Source: an uncultured Bacteroidales bacterium
Lineage (GTDB): Bacteria > Bacteroidota > Bacteroidia > Bacteroidales > UBA932
Length of the DNA: 64,000 nt
NCBI GenBank assembly: GCA_934680015.1
Contig: CAKUSP010000003.1
Location: 62,001 to 126,000 of the forward strand
Direction: 5' to 3'
Shown one piece after another: positions 22,051 to 31,343 of the stretch. The stretch's first letter is position 1, and each line of letters opens with the position of its first letter. Position numbers and translations under genes: made by a program. The notes beneath the pieces were generated by a model. It was given only the letters and a program-made list of their open reading frames with translations, did no database searches and was not told the origin of the DNA.

Positions 22051-22755
22051 TTACTCAGCACCATTAAGGAATGCCTTCAAGTCAATTTTAATACCAGGAC
22101 TCATAGTGCTACATATTGAAGCACCCAACATATAGTTACCCTTCAAAGATTGCGGTTTTAGCTTGCTGATAGCATTGATTACCTCAGCTGCATTCTGCTG
22201 GATCTGTTCAGGAGTAAATGACACCTTTCCGATAGCTGTGTGAACTATACCTGTCTTGTCTACCTTAAAGTCGATCTTACCGCCCTTAACTTCCTTAACG
22301 GCGTTGCCAACTTCCATGGTCACAGTTCCTGTTTTAGGGTTAGGCATAAGTCCGCGAGGACCAAGAACCTTACCTAATACACCGACCTTACCCATGACAG
22401 AAGGCGTACAGATAATAACATCTACATCTGTCCAACCATTCTTAATCTTCTCACAATATTCGTCAAGGCCAACATAATCAGCACCAGCAGCCTTCGCCTC
22501 TTCCACCTTATCAGGGGTACAAAGAACGAGAACTCGAACTGTCTTACCTGTTCCGTTAGGAAGAGTAACGACACCACGAATCATCTGGTTAGCCTTACGC
22601 GGATCAACGCCAAGGTTAACTGCAAGTTCCACTGAAGCATCGAATTTCGTAAATGAAATTCCTTTTAAAAGACCACAAGCCTCAGAAAGAGAGTATGCCT
22701 TTGATGGCTCATATGTAGCCAACGCAGCTTTTTGATTTTTAGTTAACTTACTCAT
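22051..22755 (-). CDS. rplA: 50S ribosomal protein L1
   Basis: A 234-residue protein of the ribosomal L1 stalk. I place the start at the ATG at 22755 ([19 protein letters not shown]); a longer reading to 22794 adds 13 atypical residues and runs into rplK. Family motifs are [35 protein letters not shown] and [15 protein letters not shown]. Spacing is 16 nt after rplK and 12 nt before rplJ. L1 often represses its own operon by binding its mRNA; no leader motif was recognised here. Confidence 0.97.
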   Translation of the reverse strand: MSKLTKNQKAALATYEPSKAYSLSEACGLLKGISFTKFDASVELAVNLGVDPRKANQMIRGVVTLPNGTGKTVRVLVLCTPDKVEEAKAAGADYVGLDEYCEKIKNGWTDVDVIICTPSVMGKVGVLGKVLGPRGLMPNPKTGTVTMEVGNAVKEVKGGKIDFKVDKTGIVHTAIGKVSFTPEQIQQNAAEVINAISKLKPQSLKGNYMLGASICSTMSPGIKIDLKAFLNGAE

Positions 22756-22771
22756 AATAACGCTTGTCCTT

Positions 22772-23215
22772 TTAAATATCCTTAGGGAATTCACCTGTTA
22801 CGGTAATACCCATACTTCTCGCTGTTCCTGCCACCATCTTCATAGCTGAAGCTAAGGTGAAGCAGTTAAGATCAGGCATCTTGCCTTCTGCAATTTCTTT
22901 AACCTGATCCCAAGTTATTGATGCAACCTTGTTACGATTAGGCTCTCCTGATGCGGTTGTAATATGAGCCGCTTCCTTTAGAGACACTGCCACAGGTGGT
23001 TGCTTTACTTCAAAAGTGTAAGACTTATCATTATAGACAGTAATGACAACAGGAAGAATCTTTCCTGCCTGTCCCTGCGTAGCTGCATTGAAAGCCTTGC
23101 AGAAGTCCATAATGTTAAGGCCCTTTGAACCAAGTGCTGGTCCTACCGGAGGTGCTGGATTAGCAGCTCCACCTTTGATTTGAAGCTTAATATATCCGGT
23201 AATTTCTTTTGCCAT
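22772..23215 (-). CDS. rplK: 50S ribosomal protein L11
   Basis: A 147-residue protein at the GTPase-associated centre. The N-terminal domain contains [19 protein letters not shown] with the conserved proline loop that contacts 23S rRNA and thiostrepton-type drugs. The C-terminal RNA-binding domain ends [12 protein letters not shown]. It lies 9 nt after nusG and precedes rplA in the standard order. Confidence 0.98.
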   Translation of the reverse strand: MAKEITGYIKLQIKGGAANPAPPVGPALGSKGLNIMDFCKAFNAATQGQAGKILPVVITVYNDKSYTFEVKQPPVAVSLKEAAHITTASGEPNRNKVASITWDQVKEIAEGKMPDLNCFTLASAMKMVAGTARSMGITVTGEFPKDI

Positions 23216-23224
23216 AATAATTTG

Positions 23225-23788
23225 TTATTCTTTAGTTACTTGTGTAAAGCTGAGCTCGAGCCCCGTTTTTCTGCCGAAAATAACAACACTCACTTTCACT
23301 TTGCTTCTGTCTTCGAGAATCTCATCAATGGTACCACTGAAACCTGCGAAAGGGCCATCAGTTATCTTAACAGACTCACCAACTTCATAGTTGACAACTG
23401 TTTGTGCAGCACTGTCGGCATTCTCGTCTTGAATTCCAAGTATCATCTGCGCTTCTTCATCACGGATTGGCACAGGAATACGCTCAGTTTGAGTACCAAT
23501 GGTCTTTTTCTCAGTTAAAAACCCAGACATCCCCGGAACGAGATTACGGATAATATTCACAAGTTTTGCACAAAGCTCGCACTGAATAAGGACATAACCT
23601 GGATACAGCAACCTGTCGGCTACTGAACGCTTGCCATTACGAGTGACGATCTCTTTCTTAACAGGTACCAGTACCTGACCAACTTGTGAAGTGAGGCCGC
23701 TTCTTTCTATTTCCTTTTGGAGATATTCTGCAGCCTTTTTTTCTTTTCCGCCTGCCGTCCGCAGAACATACCATTTCATTTCGCCCAT
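23225..23788 (-). CDS. nusG: Transcription termination/antitermination factor NusG
   Basis: A 187-residue core NusG, not a capsule-linked UpxY paralogue, as shown by its place between secE and rplK. The NGN domain begins WYVLRTAGGKEKKAAEYL and contains LYPGYVLIQCEL. The C-terminal KOW domain begins VGESVKITDGPFAGFSGTI. NusG binds RNA polymerase and links it to Rho or the ribosome. Start could be the ATG at 23788 or the one at 23779 (MKWYVLR); the first lies 13 nt after secE. Confidence 0.96.
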   Translation of the reverse strand: MGEMKWYVLRTAGGKEKKAAEYLQKEIERSGLTSQVGQVLVPVKKEIVTRNGKRSVADRLLYPGYVLIQCELCAKLVNIIRNLVPGMSGFLTEKKTIGTQTERIPVPIRDEEAQMILGIQDENADSAAQTVVNYEVGESVKITDGPFAGFSGTIDEILEDRSKVKVSVVIFGRKTGLELSFTQVTKE

Positions 23789-23801
23789 AAAAGTACGATA
23801 A

Positions 23802-23990
23802 TTACAATGTATAGATTACAGACATCAGAGATTGGAAAGCAAGGTCTATAAGCCAGAGCACAACTGCAAGAATAACCGTAGTGACCATAACAAGGATAGC
23901 AGAACTTTGAAGTTTGCTCCATGATGGCCACGTAGTCTTCTTAGTTAGCTCTACAAAAGACTCTTTAAAATAATTTGTAAACTTACCCAT
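23802..23990 (-). CDS. secE: Preprotein translocase subunit SecE
   Basis: A 62-residue single-spanning membrane protein that stabilises SecY. It has a short amphipathic N-terminus (NYFKESFVELTKKTTWPSW) with the conserved W-P pair before one membrane helix (about 30-52). This is the short single-helix form usual outside gammaproteobacteria. It lies between tRNA-Trp and nusG in the conserved order. Confidence 0.95.
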   Translation of the reverse strand: MGKFTNYFKESFVELTKKTTWPSWSKLQSSAILVMVTTVILAVVLWLIDLAFQSLMSVIYTL

Positions 23991-24072
23991 CTTTACATTT
24001 AATGGACATGACTAATTGGAAGCGGAAAGCCATGTCTGTTAAACAACATTCAAAGCGTAACCTTTGACTTTG

Positions 24073-24143
24073 CAGGGGAAGCAGGATTCGAACCCACATC
24101 GACGGTTTTGGAGACCGCTGAACTACCCTTGTTCTATTCCCCT
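24073..24143 (-). tRNA. tRNA-Trp (CCA)
   Basis: The cloverleaf fits on the minus strand: acceptor AGGGGAA (24143-24137) pairs with TTCCCCT (24080-24074), discriminator G at 24073. The anticodon loop reads CTCCAAA with anticodon CCA, and the T-arm has GTTCGAATC. The 3' CCA is not encoded. It lies between tuf and secE, as in many bacteria. Confidence 0.96.
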
Positions 24144-24180
24144 AAAAGAGTGGATTCCTCACAATCATGAGAAACCCACT
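24144..24180 (-). terminator. Terminator after tuf, abutting tRNA-Trp
   Basis: On the minus strand a 13-bp stem with two G-U pairs (24180-24168 with 24161-24149) and a 6-nt loop is followed by CTTTT. The U-rich tail ends at the first base of tRNA-Trp. Confidence 0.65.
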
Positions 24181-24192
24181 TTATAAAATTGA

Positions 24193-25380
24193 TTACTCGA
24201 GAATCTTAGTAACCTGTCCTGCACCAACTGTACGTCCACCTTCACGAATAGCGAAACGAAGACCTTCATTAAGTGCTACTGGAGTGATAAGCTTAACATC
24301 GATTTCAACATTATCACCAGGCATAACCATCTCAACACCCTGAGGAAGAGTAATCTCACCTGTTACGTCAAGAGTACGGATGAAGAACTGAGGACGATAG
24401 TGATTGTGGAATGGGGTATGACGACCACCTTCTTCCTTCTTCAATACATAAATCTGTCCGAGGAAGTGAGTGTGAGGGGTAATAGACCCAGGTTTAGCGA
24501 TAACCTCACCACGTCTAACATCCTTCTTGTCAATACCACGAAGAAGAAGACCTACATTATCACCAGCTTCTCCCTGCTCAAGAAGTTTACGGAACATCTC
24601 GACACCTGTTACGACAGTCTGCTTAGGCTTATCGCTGAAACCAACGATTTCTGCAGGATCGTTAACATGGATAGTACCAGTCTCGATACGTCCAGTAACT
24701 ACGGTACCACGACCTGTGATAGAGAAAATATCCTCGATAGGCATAAGGAATGGTTTCTCGTTCTCACGTACAGGAAGCGGAATGTATGTATCAACAGCAT
24801 CCATAAGCTCCATAACTTTCTCTTCCCACTTAGGTTCTCCGTTAAGAGCACCAAGTGCAGAACCACGAATAACAGGAGCGTTATCGCCATCGAAATCATA
24901 TTTGTTAAGAAGATCACGAACCTCCATCTCAACGAGTTCAAGCATTTCTTCATCCTCTACAAGGTCAACCTTATTAAGGAAAACGACCATCTTAGGAACG
25001 TTAACCTGCTTTGCAAGAAGAACGTGCTCGTTAGTCTGAGGCATAGGACCATCTGTTGCAGCAACAACTAGAATAGCACCATCCATCTGAGCTGCACCAG
25101 TAACCATGTTCTTCACATAGTCAGCGTGACCTGGGCAATCGACATGCGCATAGTGACGATTAGCGGTCTCATACTCTACGTGTGCTGTATTGATGGTAAT
25201 ACCACGCTCTTTCTCCTCTGGAGCGTTGTCGATCTGATCGAAAGACTTAGCTTCGCTCAAACCTTTTTCTGCCAGAACCTTTGTAATGGCAGCGGTAAGA
25301 GTCGTCTTACCGTGGTCAACATGGCCAATTGTACCAATGTTAACATGAGGTTTCACCCTCTTAAATACTTCTTTTGCCAT
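24193..25380 (-). CDS. tuf: Translation elongation factor Tu
   Basis: A 395-residue GTPase that delivers aminoacyl-tRNA to the ribosome. G1 is [13 protein letters not shown] (19-31), G2 lies in [12 protein letters not shown]3 is [10 protein letters not shown], and G4 is NKVD. Domain 2 starts near [15 protein letters not shown] (211-225), and domain 3 follows to the end. It is flanked by four upstream tRNA genes and a downstream tRNA-Trp. Domain 2 is the closest match in the window to the C-terminal half of the lipoprotein at 37727-39145. Confidence 0.99.
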   Translation of the reverse strand: MAKEVFKRVKPHVNIGTIGHVDHGKTTLTAAITKVLAEKGLSEAKSFDQIDNAPEEKERGITINTAHVEYETANRHYAHVDCPGHADYVKNMVTGAAQMDGAILVVAATDGPMPQTNEHVLLAKQVNVPKMVVFLNKVDLVEDEEMLELVEMEVRDLLNKYDFDGDNAPVIRGSALGALNGEPKWEEKVMELMDAVDTYIPLPVRENEKPFLMPIEDIFSITGRGTVVTGRIETGTIHVNDPAEIVGFSDKPKQTVVTGVEMFRKLLEQGEAGDNVGLLLRGIDKKDVRRGEVIAKPGSITPHTHFLGQIYVLKKEEGGRHTPFHNHYRPQFFIRTLDVTGEITLPQGVEMVMPGDNVEIDVKLITPVALNEGLRFAIREGGRTVGAGQVTKILE

Positions 25381-25439
25381 AATATTATGTTTAAAGTTTT
25401 ATGCTAATAAAAAATTCAATTTCCACCATACACAAAAAG

Positions 25440-25511
<72 letters not shown>

Positions 25512-25524
25512 AATCTTTATTTGG

Positions 25525-25596
25525 AGCGGGGTAGGAGAATCGAACTCCCATTTCCAGCTTGGAAGGCTGGCATAATAGCCATTATACGAACCCCGC
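25525..25596 (-). tRNA. tRNA-Gly (TCC)
   Basis: Acceptor GCGGGGT (25596-25590) pairs with ACCCCGC (25532-25526), discriminator T at 25525. The anticodon loop CTTCCAA gives TCC. The T-arm contains GTTCGATTC. The 3' CCA is not encoded. Confidence 0.95.
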
Positions 25597-25619
25597 ATGG
25601 AGAATTACTCCTAAAGAGG

Positions 25620-25701
25620 TGGGCAAGGATGGATTCGAACCACCGAAGGTACAACCAGCAGATTTACAGTCTGCCCCATTTGGCCACTCTGGTACTTGCC
25701 C
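25620..25701 (-). tRNA. tRNA-Tyr (GTA)
   Basis: Acceptor GGGCAAG (25701-25695) pairs with CTTGCCC (25627-25621), discriminator A at 25620. The anticodon is GTA in the loop CTGTAAA. It has a long variable arm, as expected of bacterial tRNA-Tyr, for a length of 82 nt without CCA. Confidence 0.96.
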
Positions 25702-25731
25702 TTAATGCCAATTATTCGCTGGCATATAGCG

Positions 25732-25805
25732 AGCCGATGGGGGGATTCGAACCCTCGACCCCGAGATTACAAATCACGTGCTCTGGCCAACTGAGCTACA
25801 TCGGC
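25732..25805 (-). tRNA. tRNA-Thr (TGT)
   Basis: Acceptor GCCGATG (25805-25799) pairs with CATCGGC (25739-25733), discriminator T at 25732. The anticodon loop TTTGTAA gives TGT. It is the first gene of the tRNA-tuf cluster and follows a good promoter. Confidence 0.95.
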
Positions 25806-25845
25806 AAAATTATGTCAATTCCCCTCTTTTCACCGAAAGGGACTG

Positions 25846-25875
25846 CAAAGATAATAAACTTTTTCGTATTTCAAA
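25846..25875 (-). promoter_or_regulatory. Promoter of the tRNA-tuf-secE-rpl cluster
   Basis: On the minus strand TTTG (25875-25872), 18 nt, then TATCTTTG (25853-25846): a perfect -7 box and -33 element with spacing one short of 19. Transcription would begin about 35 nt before tRNA-Thr(TGT). Confidence 0.7.
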
Positions 25876-25891
25876 AATCTTTCGAAAAAAA

Positions 25892-27751
25892 TCACAAAAG
25901 TTTACGCAAAACATTCTCAATACCCTCCTCATCTAAACCACAAAAATGTCTTTGTTCTGTCTGGCTTGCATGAAAAATAAACTCGTCCGGAACGCCTATT
26001 CCTTTAACTTTTATAGGATAAGATTTAGCCTCAACATATTCACATACAGCCCCATATAATCCGCCTTTTAAACTTCCGTCCTCTATTGTAAGAATAGCTT
26101 CATATCGAGCTGCTATTTCATCAATCCGAGACATATCCATTGGCTTCAAAAAGCGAAAATCGTAGACAGCCACATTATCTCCGAAATGCTGTGCCGCTTC
26201 AACTGCTCGCCAAACGAATGGGCCAAGTCCTACTACTGCTATCTTCTTTCCTTCTCGAACGCAAATAGATTTTCCGGGTAAAAGGAGGCATGGAGCCTTT
26301 GTCTGCCACTCAACACCTTCGGCAAGCCCACGCGGATACCTTATAATATAAGGCCCAGTTGTAGACTCCTTAGCAGAATACATCATATCCTTTAATTCCA
26401 TCTCATTAGAAGGGGCAGCTATTACACAATTAGGAATACTGCGATATGCCGACATATCGAATACCCCATTATGAGTAGCTCCATCCTCGCCCACAAGTCC
26501 TGCCCTGTCAAAACATAGCACCACTGGCAATTTTTGTAAAGCCACATCATGTACTATCTGATCATACGCTCTTTGTGAAAAAGAAGAATAGATATTGCAA
26601 AAAGGTTTCATACCAGAGGCTGCTAGTCCAGCAGAAAATGTAACCGCATGTTCTTCGGCTATACCCACGTCAAAAAATCGCGAAGGAAAACGTTGTGAAA
26701 ACTCCACCATCGAACAGCCACTAGACATCGCCGGTGTAATACCGACTATCCTGGAGTCATTTTCTGCCAATTCGCATAAAACTTTTCCAAAGACATCTTG
26801 ATATCGCGGGACATCATGCTTAACCGTCTTTATTTGCCCTGTTTGAAGATCAAATCTACCTGGTGCATGCCACAATGTAGGATTCTGTTCTGCTGGAGCA
26901 TATCCTTTTCCTTTACCTGTAATACAATGCAGAACACGAGCACCCTTTATGTCTTTTAATTTCTTTAACGTGTGCACCACTTGTTCGATATCGTTACCAT
27001 CAATGGGTCCAAAGTATCTTAATCCAATCGCCTCAAACAAATCCCCTCCTCTGCTTTTTACCAACCAAGACTTTATAGAGCGCACCCACCTTTGCAAAAA
27101 GTTCCTAAATCCATTATCACCTAAGGCATTCCATGCTTTGTTTTTAAAGGTATTATAGTTACTACTAGTGGTTATCCTAAGAAGATATTTATGAACGCCG
27201 CCCACAGCTTTGTCAATAGACTGATTATTATCGTTCAGCAATATGAGTAAGTCAGATTTAGATACTCCGGCATTATTCATAGCCTCGTATGCCAAACCTC
27301 CACTTAAAGCACCATCTCCAATAAGCGCGACACTCTTAGCTCCGCTACCCATTATCCTTGCAGCTTCAGCAAAACCTAAAGCTGCACTAATGGATGTAGA
27401 AGAATGGCCCACCCCGAAAGCATCCCACTTACTCTCCTCCATACATGGAAATCCGCTGATTCCACCTTTTTTTCTCAATGTACGGAAAGCCTCCCTTCTA
27501 TCTGTTAGAATCTTATGTGCATAAGCCTGATGACCGACATCTATTACAAACTTATCGTTAGGGGTATCAAATACATAATGAACGCCAACTATCAACTCGA
27601 CTGCCCCCAAACTTGAAGCCAAGTGTCCAGGATTATCAGCGCATACCTCCACCATATATGAACGTATTTCAGCGCATAACTGGCGAAGCTGGTTCATATT
27701 TAATCTCTTTATATCTGAAGGATTATTAATAGTATCCAAAATTTGCGACAT
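25892..27751 (-). CDS. dxs: 1-deoxy-D-xylulose-5-phosphate synthase
   Basis: A thiamine-diphosphate enzyme of 619 residues from the ATG at 27751 (MSQILDTINNPSDIK). It condenses pyruvate and glyceraldehyde-3-phosphate in the MEP isoprenoid pathway. A longer reading to 27883 adds a non-homologous hydrophobic stretch and covers the divergent promoter, so I reject it. Seen: GHLASSLGAVELI, the TPP/Mg site GDGALSGGLAYEAMNNAG, the catalytic glutamate in GIAEEHAVTFSAGLA, and a C-terminal transketolase domain. A TATATTCG box ends 6 nt before this start. Confidence 0.95.
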   Translation of the reverse strand: MSQILDTINNPSDIKRLNMNQLRQLCAEIRSYMVEVCADNPGHLASSLGAVELIVGVHYVFDTPNDKFVIDVGHQAYAHKILTDRREAFRTLRKKGGISGFPCMEESKWDAFGVGHSSTSISAALGFAEAARIMGSGAKSVALIGDGALSGGLAYEAMNNAGVSKSDLLILLNDNNQSIDKAVGGVHKYLLRITTSSNYNTFKNKAWNALGDNGFRNFLQRWVRSIKSWLVKSRGGDLFEAIGLRYFGPIDGNDIEQVVHTLKKLKDIKGARVLHCITGKGKGYAPAEQNPTLWHAPGRFDLQTGQIKTVKHDVPRYQDVFGKVLCELAENDSRIVGITPAMSSGCSMVEFSQRFPSRFFDVGIAEEHAVTFSAGLAASGMKPFCNIYSSFSQRAYDQIVHDVALQKLPVVLCFDRAGLVGEDGATHNGVFDMSAYRSIPNCVIAAPSNEMELKDMMYSAKESTTGPYIIRYPRGLAEGVEWQTKAPCLLLPGKSICVREGKKIAVVGLGPFVWRAVEAAQHFGDNVAVYDFRFLKPMDMSRIDEIAARYEAILTIEDGSLKGGLYGAVCEYVEAKSYPIKVKGIGVPDEFIFHASQTEQRHFCGLDEEGIENVLRKLL

Positions 27752-27757
27752 AGACCG

Positions 27758-27765
27758 CGAATATA
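27758..27765 (-). promoter_or_regulatory. -7 promoter box for dxs
   Basis: The minus strand reads TATATTCG, 6 nt before the dxs ATG at 27751. An alternative AATATTTG box at 27785-27778 would give a leader of about 22 nt instead. Confidence 0.4.
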
Positions 27766-27788
27766 CTGATTTTTTGTCAAATATTGCG

Positions 27789-27796
27789 TATCTTTG
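27789..27796 (+). promoter_or_regulatory. -7 promoter box for the MFS transporter gene
   Basis: TATCTTTG is a perfect TAnnTTTG box, 41 nt before the ATG at 27838. No TTTG is found at the ideal -33 distance. Confidence 0.5.
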
Positions 27797-27837
27797 AGGT
27801 TCGCTTGCGCTCATTGTGAAAAACAATATATAACAAT

Positions 27838-29205
27838 ATGGCAGAAAAATTACAGAAATTGATGAACGACTCTCCAATTGCAAGATGGAGTGTTCTTATT
27901 CTGGTGGCGCTGATGATGTTCTTCGCCTACATGTTCGTCGAGGTAATGTCACCTCTCAAATCCTTAGTTGAGGATTCACTTGGATGGAATAGCGGAGTTT
28001 TCGGGACATACGCCGCATCTGAGTATATCCTCAATGTATGCGGTTTCCTAATTATCGCAGGAGTTATTCTAGATAAACTCGGAGTTCGCTTTTCAGGCAT
28101 TTTATCAGCAGGTCTGATGGTATTAGGCGCCGGCATTAAATTCATAGCCGTCAGCGACTGGTTTCAGGATACACAATTTGCACATTGGCTAGGGACATGG
28201 TGGGTAGAGATGCCAGCAAGCGCAAAATTGGCATCACTTGGATTCATGATCTTCGGGTGCGGATGCGAAATGGAAGGTACAAATGTTTCCAAAATCCTCG
28301 CGAAATGGTTCAAAGGAAAAGAAATGGCACTTGCTATGGGACTTGAAATGGCCATTGCGAGAATAGGCGTGTTTGGTGCTATGTGGATTTCTCCTATGAT
28401 TTCCAATAAATTCAATGGTTCCATTATGGCGCCTGTCGGGTTCTGCGGGGCATTACTTGTCATAGGGCTGATTAACTTCATAATCTTCGGAGTAATGGAT
28501 AAGAAATTCGATAAACAATTGATACAAGCAGGATTAGCTACCGAAGAAAAATCACCCGAAGACGAATTTCACATCAAAGACTTGGGAGCAATTTTCAAGA
28601 GTAAAATGTTCTGGATTGTGGCGTTACTTTGTGTACTCTATTACAGCGCCATTTTCCCATTCCAAAGATATGCTCCAAATTTCTTGGAGGAAACTCTTCA
28701 CATCGCGAGCGACGACGCAGCCCATCTTTTCAGTTGTTTCCCGATTTTGGCCATGGTGCTAACGCCTTTCTTGGGCATGTTTTTGGATAAAGTCGGCAAA
28801 GGCGCCACTATGCTAATGATCGGCTCCATAACCATGATCGCATGCCATTTAAGTTTCGCATTCCTCCTCCCAATACTTCCTTACAAATGGTTTGCACTTC
28901 TTCTAATAGTAACTTTAGGCGTTAGCTTTTCACTTGTTCCTGCAGCACTTTGGCCATCCGTTCCTAAAATTATAAATGAAAAAATATTGGGGAGCGCTTA
29001 TTGTCTTATTTTTTGGGTGCAGAATATAGGCTTATGTCTTGTTCCTGTACTCATAGGAAGTCTTCGTCAATCAACTGGCGGATACCTTGTCCCGATGATT
29101 ACTTTCTCTATCTTCGGCGTATTGGCATTCATTTTCAGTCTACTTCTAAAAAAGGAAGATAAAGCTAAAGGTTATGGACTTGAACTTCCGAACATTAGTA
29201 AATAG
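27838..29205 (+). CDS. Major facilitator superfamily transporter
   Basis: A 455-residue inner-membrane protein with about twelve hydrophobic helices and a cytoplasmic loop near 225-250 (EEKSPEDEFHIKDLGAIF). The motif GVILDKLGVRFSG in the second loop corresponds to the MFS loop 2-3 signature, and FLDKVGKGATM repeats it in the second half. The substrate cannot be read from sequence. It is divergent from dxs and ends at a very strong palindromic terminator shared with ssb. Confidence 0.88.
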   Translation: MAEKLQKLMNDSPIARWSVLILVALMMFFAYMFVEVMSPLKSLVEDSLGWNSGVFGTYAASEYILNVCGFLIIAGVILDKLGVRFSGILSAGLMVLGAGIKFIAVSDWFQDTQFAHWLGTWWVEMPASAKLASLGFMIFGCGCEMEGTNVSKILAKWFKGKEMALAMGLEMAIARIGVFGAMWISPMISNKFNGSIMAPVGFCGALLVIGLINFIIFGVMDKKFDKQLIQAGLATEEKSPEDEFHIKDLGAIFKSKMFWIVALLCVLYYSAIFPFQRYAPNFLEETLHIASDDAAHLFSCFPILAMVLTPFLGMFLDKVGKGATMLMIGSITMIACHLSFAFLLPILPYKWFALLLIVTLGVSFSLVPAALWPSVPKIINEKILGSAYCLIFWVQNIGLCLVPVLIGSLRQSTGGYLVPMITFSIFGVLAFIFSLLLKKEDKAKGYGLELPNISK

Positions 29206-29266
29206 AAAGTTTCATCTACGATAAAAAGAGTGAATAAAGAATAATAGGATTCCCTCCGAAAAGAAA

Positions 29267-29300
29267 AAAAATGAGGATGACATATGTCATCCTCATTTTT
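29267..29300. terminator. Bidirectional terminator between the MFS gene and ssb
   Basis: A perfect 34-bp palindrome centred on CATATG, with GC-richer arms (GAGGATGACAT) and five A on one side mirrored by five T on the other. It can terminate both convergent genes. Confidence 0.85.
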
Positions 29301-29327
29301 ATAAACACATGATACTAATGTCAACCA

Positions 29328-29855
29328 TTAGAATGGCAAGTCATCAGGCTCTCCATCAATATCCTGTGGCCCAGAATAAACCTGCTGAGGCATTTCTGCA
29401 GCTGAAGGCTGAACTTTTGAAGGAGATGATGCACTAGGCTGAGGCGCAGCATATTGAGGAGCTGAATACTGCGGAGCTTCGTATTGAGGTCCAGCAGATG
29501 GAACTGACTGTGCAGACGCATCATCACCTTTACGCCCGACAAACTGTATACTATCTGCAACAATCTCAGTTATATACTTCTTAACATTAGCCTGATCTGT
29601 ATAGTTTCGCGTCCGTATCTTACCTTCTATGAACAGTTGAGATCCTTTGTGTATATACTTCTCCACAAAATCGGCCAAATTACGCCAAACGACGATATTA
29701 TGCCACTCTGTATTCTCTTTATTCTCCCCATTACGATCTTTATAACGTTCTGAGGTTGCAAGAGAAAATGAAGCCACTTTAGTATTTCCTTCGAGGTAAC
29801 GCACACTAGGCTCCGACCCCACGTTACCGATTAACATAACTTTATTTAAAGACAT
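29328..29855 (-). CDS. ssb: Single-stranded DNA-binding protein
   Basis: A 175-residue protein with an N-terminal OB fold (1-105: LNKVMLIGNVGSEPSVRYLE, WHNIVVWRNLADFVEKYIHKG, FIEGKIRTRNYTD). A disordered linker follows, with Q/Y/A/P repeats (QYSAPQYAAPQ). The tail ends in DDLPF, the acidic tip that binds repair and replication partners. Length and architecture match chromosomal SSB. Confidence 0.96.
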   Translation of the reverse strand: MSLNKVMLIGNVGSEPSVRYLEGNTKVASFSLATSERYKDRNGENKENTEWHNIVVWRNLADFVEKYIHKGSQLFIEGKIRTRNYTDQANVKKYITEIVADSIQFVGRKGDDASAQSVPSAGPQYEAPQYSAPQYAAPQPSASSPSKVQPSAAEMPQQVYSGPQDIDGEPDDLPF

Positions 29856-29961
29856 ATCCCTGATATTATTTAAAAACCTTTTTATGATTACTTAATATTT
29901 GCCGAGTTCAAATTCCTTCACACAGCCATGTGCAAGTTAGCACAATTTTAGTTAAAACTAC

Positions 29962-30828
29962 TTAAGATTCGTATTTTTTTGAAAGGCGTTGAATAAAAAT
30001 CACCAAGCCTGCGCCTAACACCATAGCCAATATCGCCTCGACAACTTGAAGCCCGTGTCCTGCGCTTTCTACAGCTTCCATATCCGACCATGGCCACACT
30101 TTCAATACCGTTCCTATCACAAAACCCACCAACAAGAGCATAGTCTGCTTCTCATAACGAGATAATAGCCATTTTAAAAATTTCGAAAAGGCAATTATTC
30201 CTACCACACATCCCACAGCAAATGGGAGCAAAACACCCCAGTTCAAATTCATCACATCAAGGGATTTCATTATGATATCATACTTCCCGAATATTTGAAG
30301 AATGAAACTACCTGAAATACCTGGCAATATCATAGTACAGATAGCCACCGCTCCACTTACAAAATAAAACCAAGCAGCGTCTGGCGTATGTGTAGGAGTA
30401 AGAAAACAAAAAGCTAATCCTAAAGCAATTCCTAAGATAATCCATATTATATCCACCAAGGTTTTCCCCTTAATATCGACCAACATGTATATCGTAGACA
30501 CCACGATTAAGCCAAAGAAAAATGCCCAAGTAATTACCGGGTATTCCACTAAAGTCCATGTAACAAGTTTCGCCAGAGTCAATATACTCAAAACCAAACC
30601 ACAAAACAAAGAAAGCAAAAAACTACCATCGATCGCTTTCCACCAGCCCTTAAAGTCTCCCTTAAATAATAGCTTCCAAGTATTTACTGATGCAAGAGAA
30701 CTGATAGCACCTATAAGTCTGGCATATATACCTGTTATAAGAGCGATTGTGCCCCCAGACACTCCTGGCACCACATTGGCTGCGCCCATACCGAATCCTT
30801 TCAATGCTGTCGATAGAAATTGTTTCAT
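29962..30828 (-). CDS. DUF368 membrane protein, candidate undecaprenyl-phosphate translocase
   Basis: A 288-residue polytopic protein with about eight helices. It carries the DUF368 hallmark GAANVVPGVSGGTIALITGIY near the N-terminus and its inverted counterpart TMILPGISGSFILQIFGKYD in the middle. DUF368 proteins (PopT in other bacteria) recycle undecaprenyl phosphate across the membrane; applying that role here is inference. Its ATG overlaps the stop of the upstream DUF6913-like gene (ATGA). Confidence 0.88.
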   Translation of the reverse strand: MKQFLSTALKGFGMGAANVVPGVSGGTIALITGIYARLIGAISSLASVNTWKLLFKGDFKGWWKAIDGSFLLSLFCGLVLSILTLAKLVTWTLVEYPVITWAFFFGLIVVSTIYMLVDIKGKTLVDIIWIILGIALGLAFCFLTPTHTPDAAWFYFVSGAVAICTMILPGISGSFILQIFGKYDIIMKSLDVMNLNWGVLLPFAVGCVVGIIAFSKFLKWLLSRYEKQTMLLLVGFVIGTVLKVWPWSDMEAVESAGHGLQVVEAILAMVLGAGLVIFIQRLSKKYES

Positions 30829-31343
30829 ATTATGGATTTGATTATGTTAGAAATTTGATTAAAAATCTGTTCTTGAGAAAAGCCTTCTGTGTTTGAAATC
30901 GAAAGATCGTTTATGTGGTCGGGCGTGTCGTAAATTCCTATCTTGAATTTTGCTGGTGAACAGACAGATACATAATAGGCAGTAAAGTTATCCATTGGCA
31001 ATAGATTAATTAAAAGGTCCTCATTATCGATAACTTTAGGATTCCTTTTAGTGCGCTTCACACGACCGAACCAATTTACATTCTTTAGTGTCAAAGTCTC
31101 TGCTCCCTTAACTAACACTGGGGATACATTCTTTTGCAAATTAATTAAATAAACACGGCACTGTATGTGCCTTTCCACGAAAAACTTCTCTATTAAATCC
31201 ACGCAAGGCTGAAGATTCGCTTTTGTCCCATCCAAAAGTACCAGAGAACTCTTGCATATGGATAATGGACATATACTATGTGAAACTTTAGAGCGGTGCC
31301 TTGTTAAAGCAATTTTTCTTGCTATTTGAACAAAAAGATTCAT
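30825..31343 (-). CDS. DUF6913-like protein
   Basis: A 172-residue soluble protein resembling the Bacteroidota-restricted DUF6913 family. Recognisable stretches are VLLDGTKANLQPC, NWFGRVKRTKRNP and NLLPMDNFTAYYVSVC, followed by AKFKIGIYD. No catalytic motif is evident. It overlaps pfkB upstream and DUF368 downstream by 4 nt each, so the three products are made together. Function is unknown. Confidence 0.72.
   Translation of the reverse strand: MNLFVQIARKIALTRHRSKVSHSICPLSICKSSLVLLDGTKANLQPCVDLIEKFFVERHIQCRVYLINLQKNVSPVLVKGAETLTLKNVNWFGRVKRTKRNPKVIDNEDLLINLLPMDNFTAYYVSVCSPAKFKIGIYDTPDHINDLSISNTEGFSQEQIFNQISNIIKSII

Noticed and set aside
22756..22794. 13-residue extension of ribosomal protein L1
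   Set aside because: L1 begins MSKLTK in this phylum and the extension overlaps rplK.
23225..23788. UpxY-type capsule antiterminator
   Set aside because: Its place between secE and rplK and the full NGN-KOW layout identify the housekeeping NusG.
24400..25071. 223-codon frame antisense to tuf
   Set aside because: Shadow of the highly constrained EF-Tu gene; no independent promoter or composition support.
25521..25973. 150-codon plus-strand frame over the tRNA cluster
   Set aside because: It is an antisense translation of tRNA-Gly, tRNA-Tyr and tRNA-Thr, a well-known spurious protein type.
27752..27883. 44-residue N-terminal extension of Dxs
   Set aside because: Not part of the Dxs family, and it covers the divergent promoter region and the start of the MFS gene.
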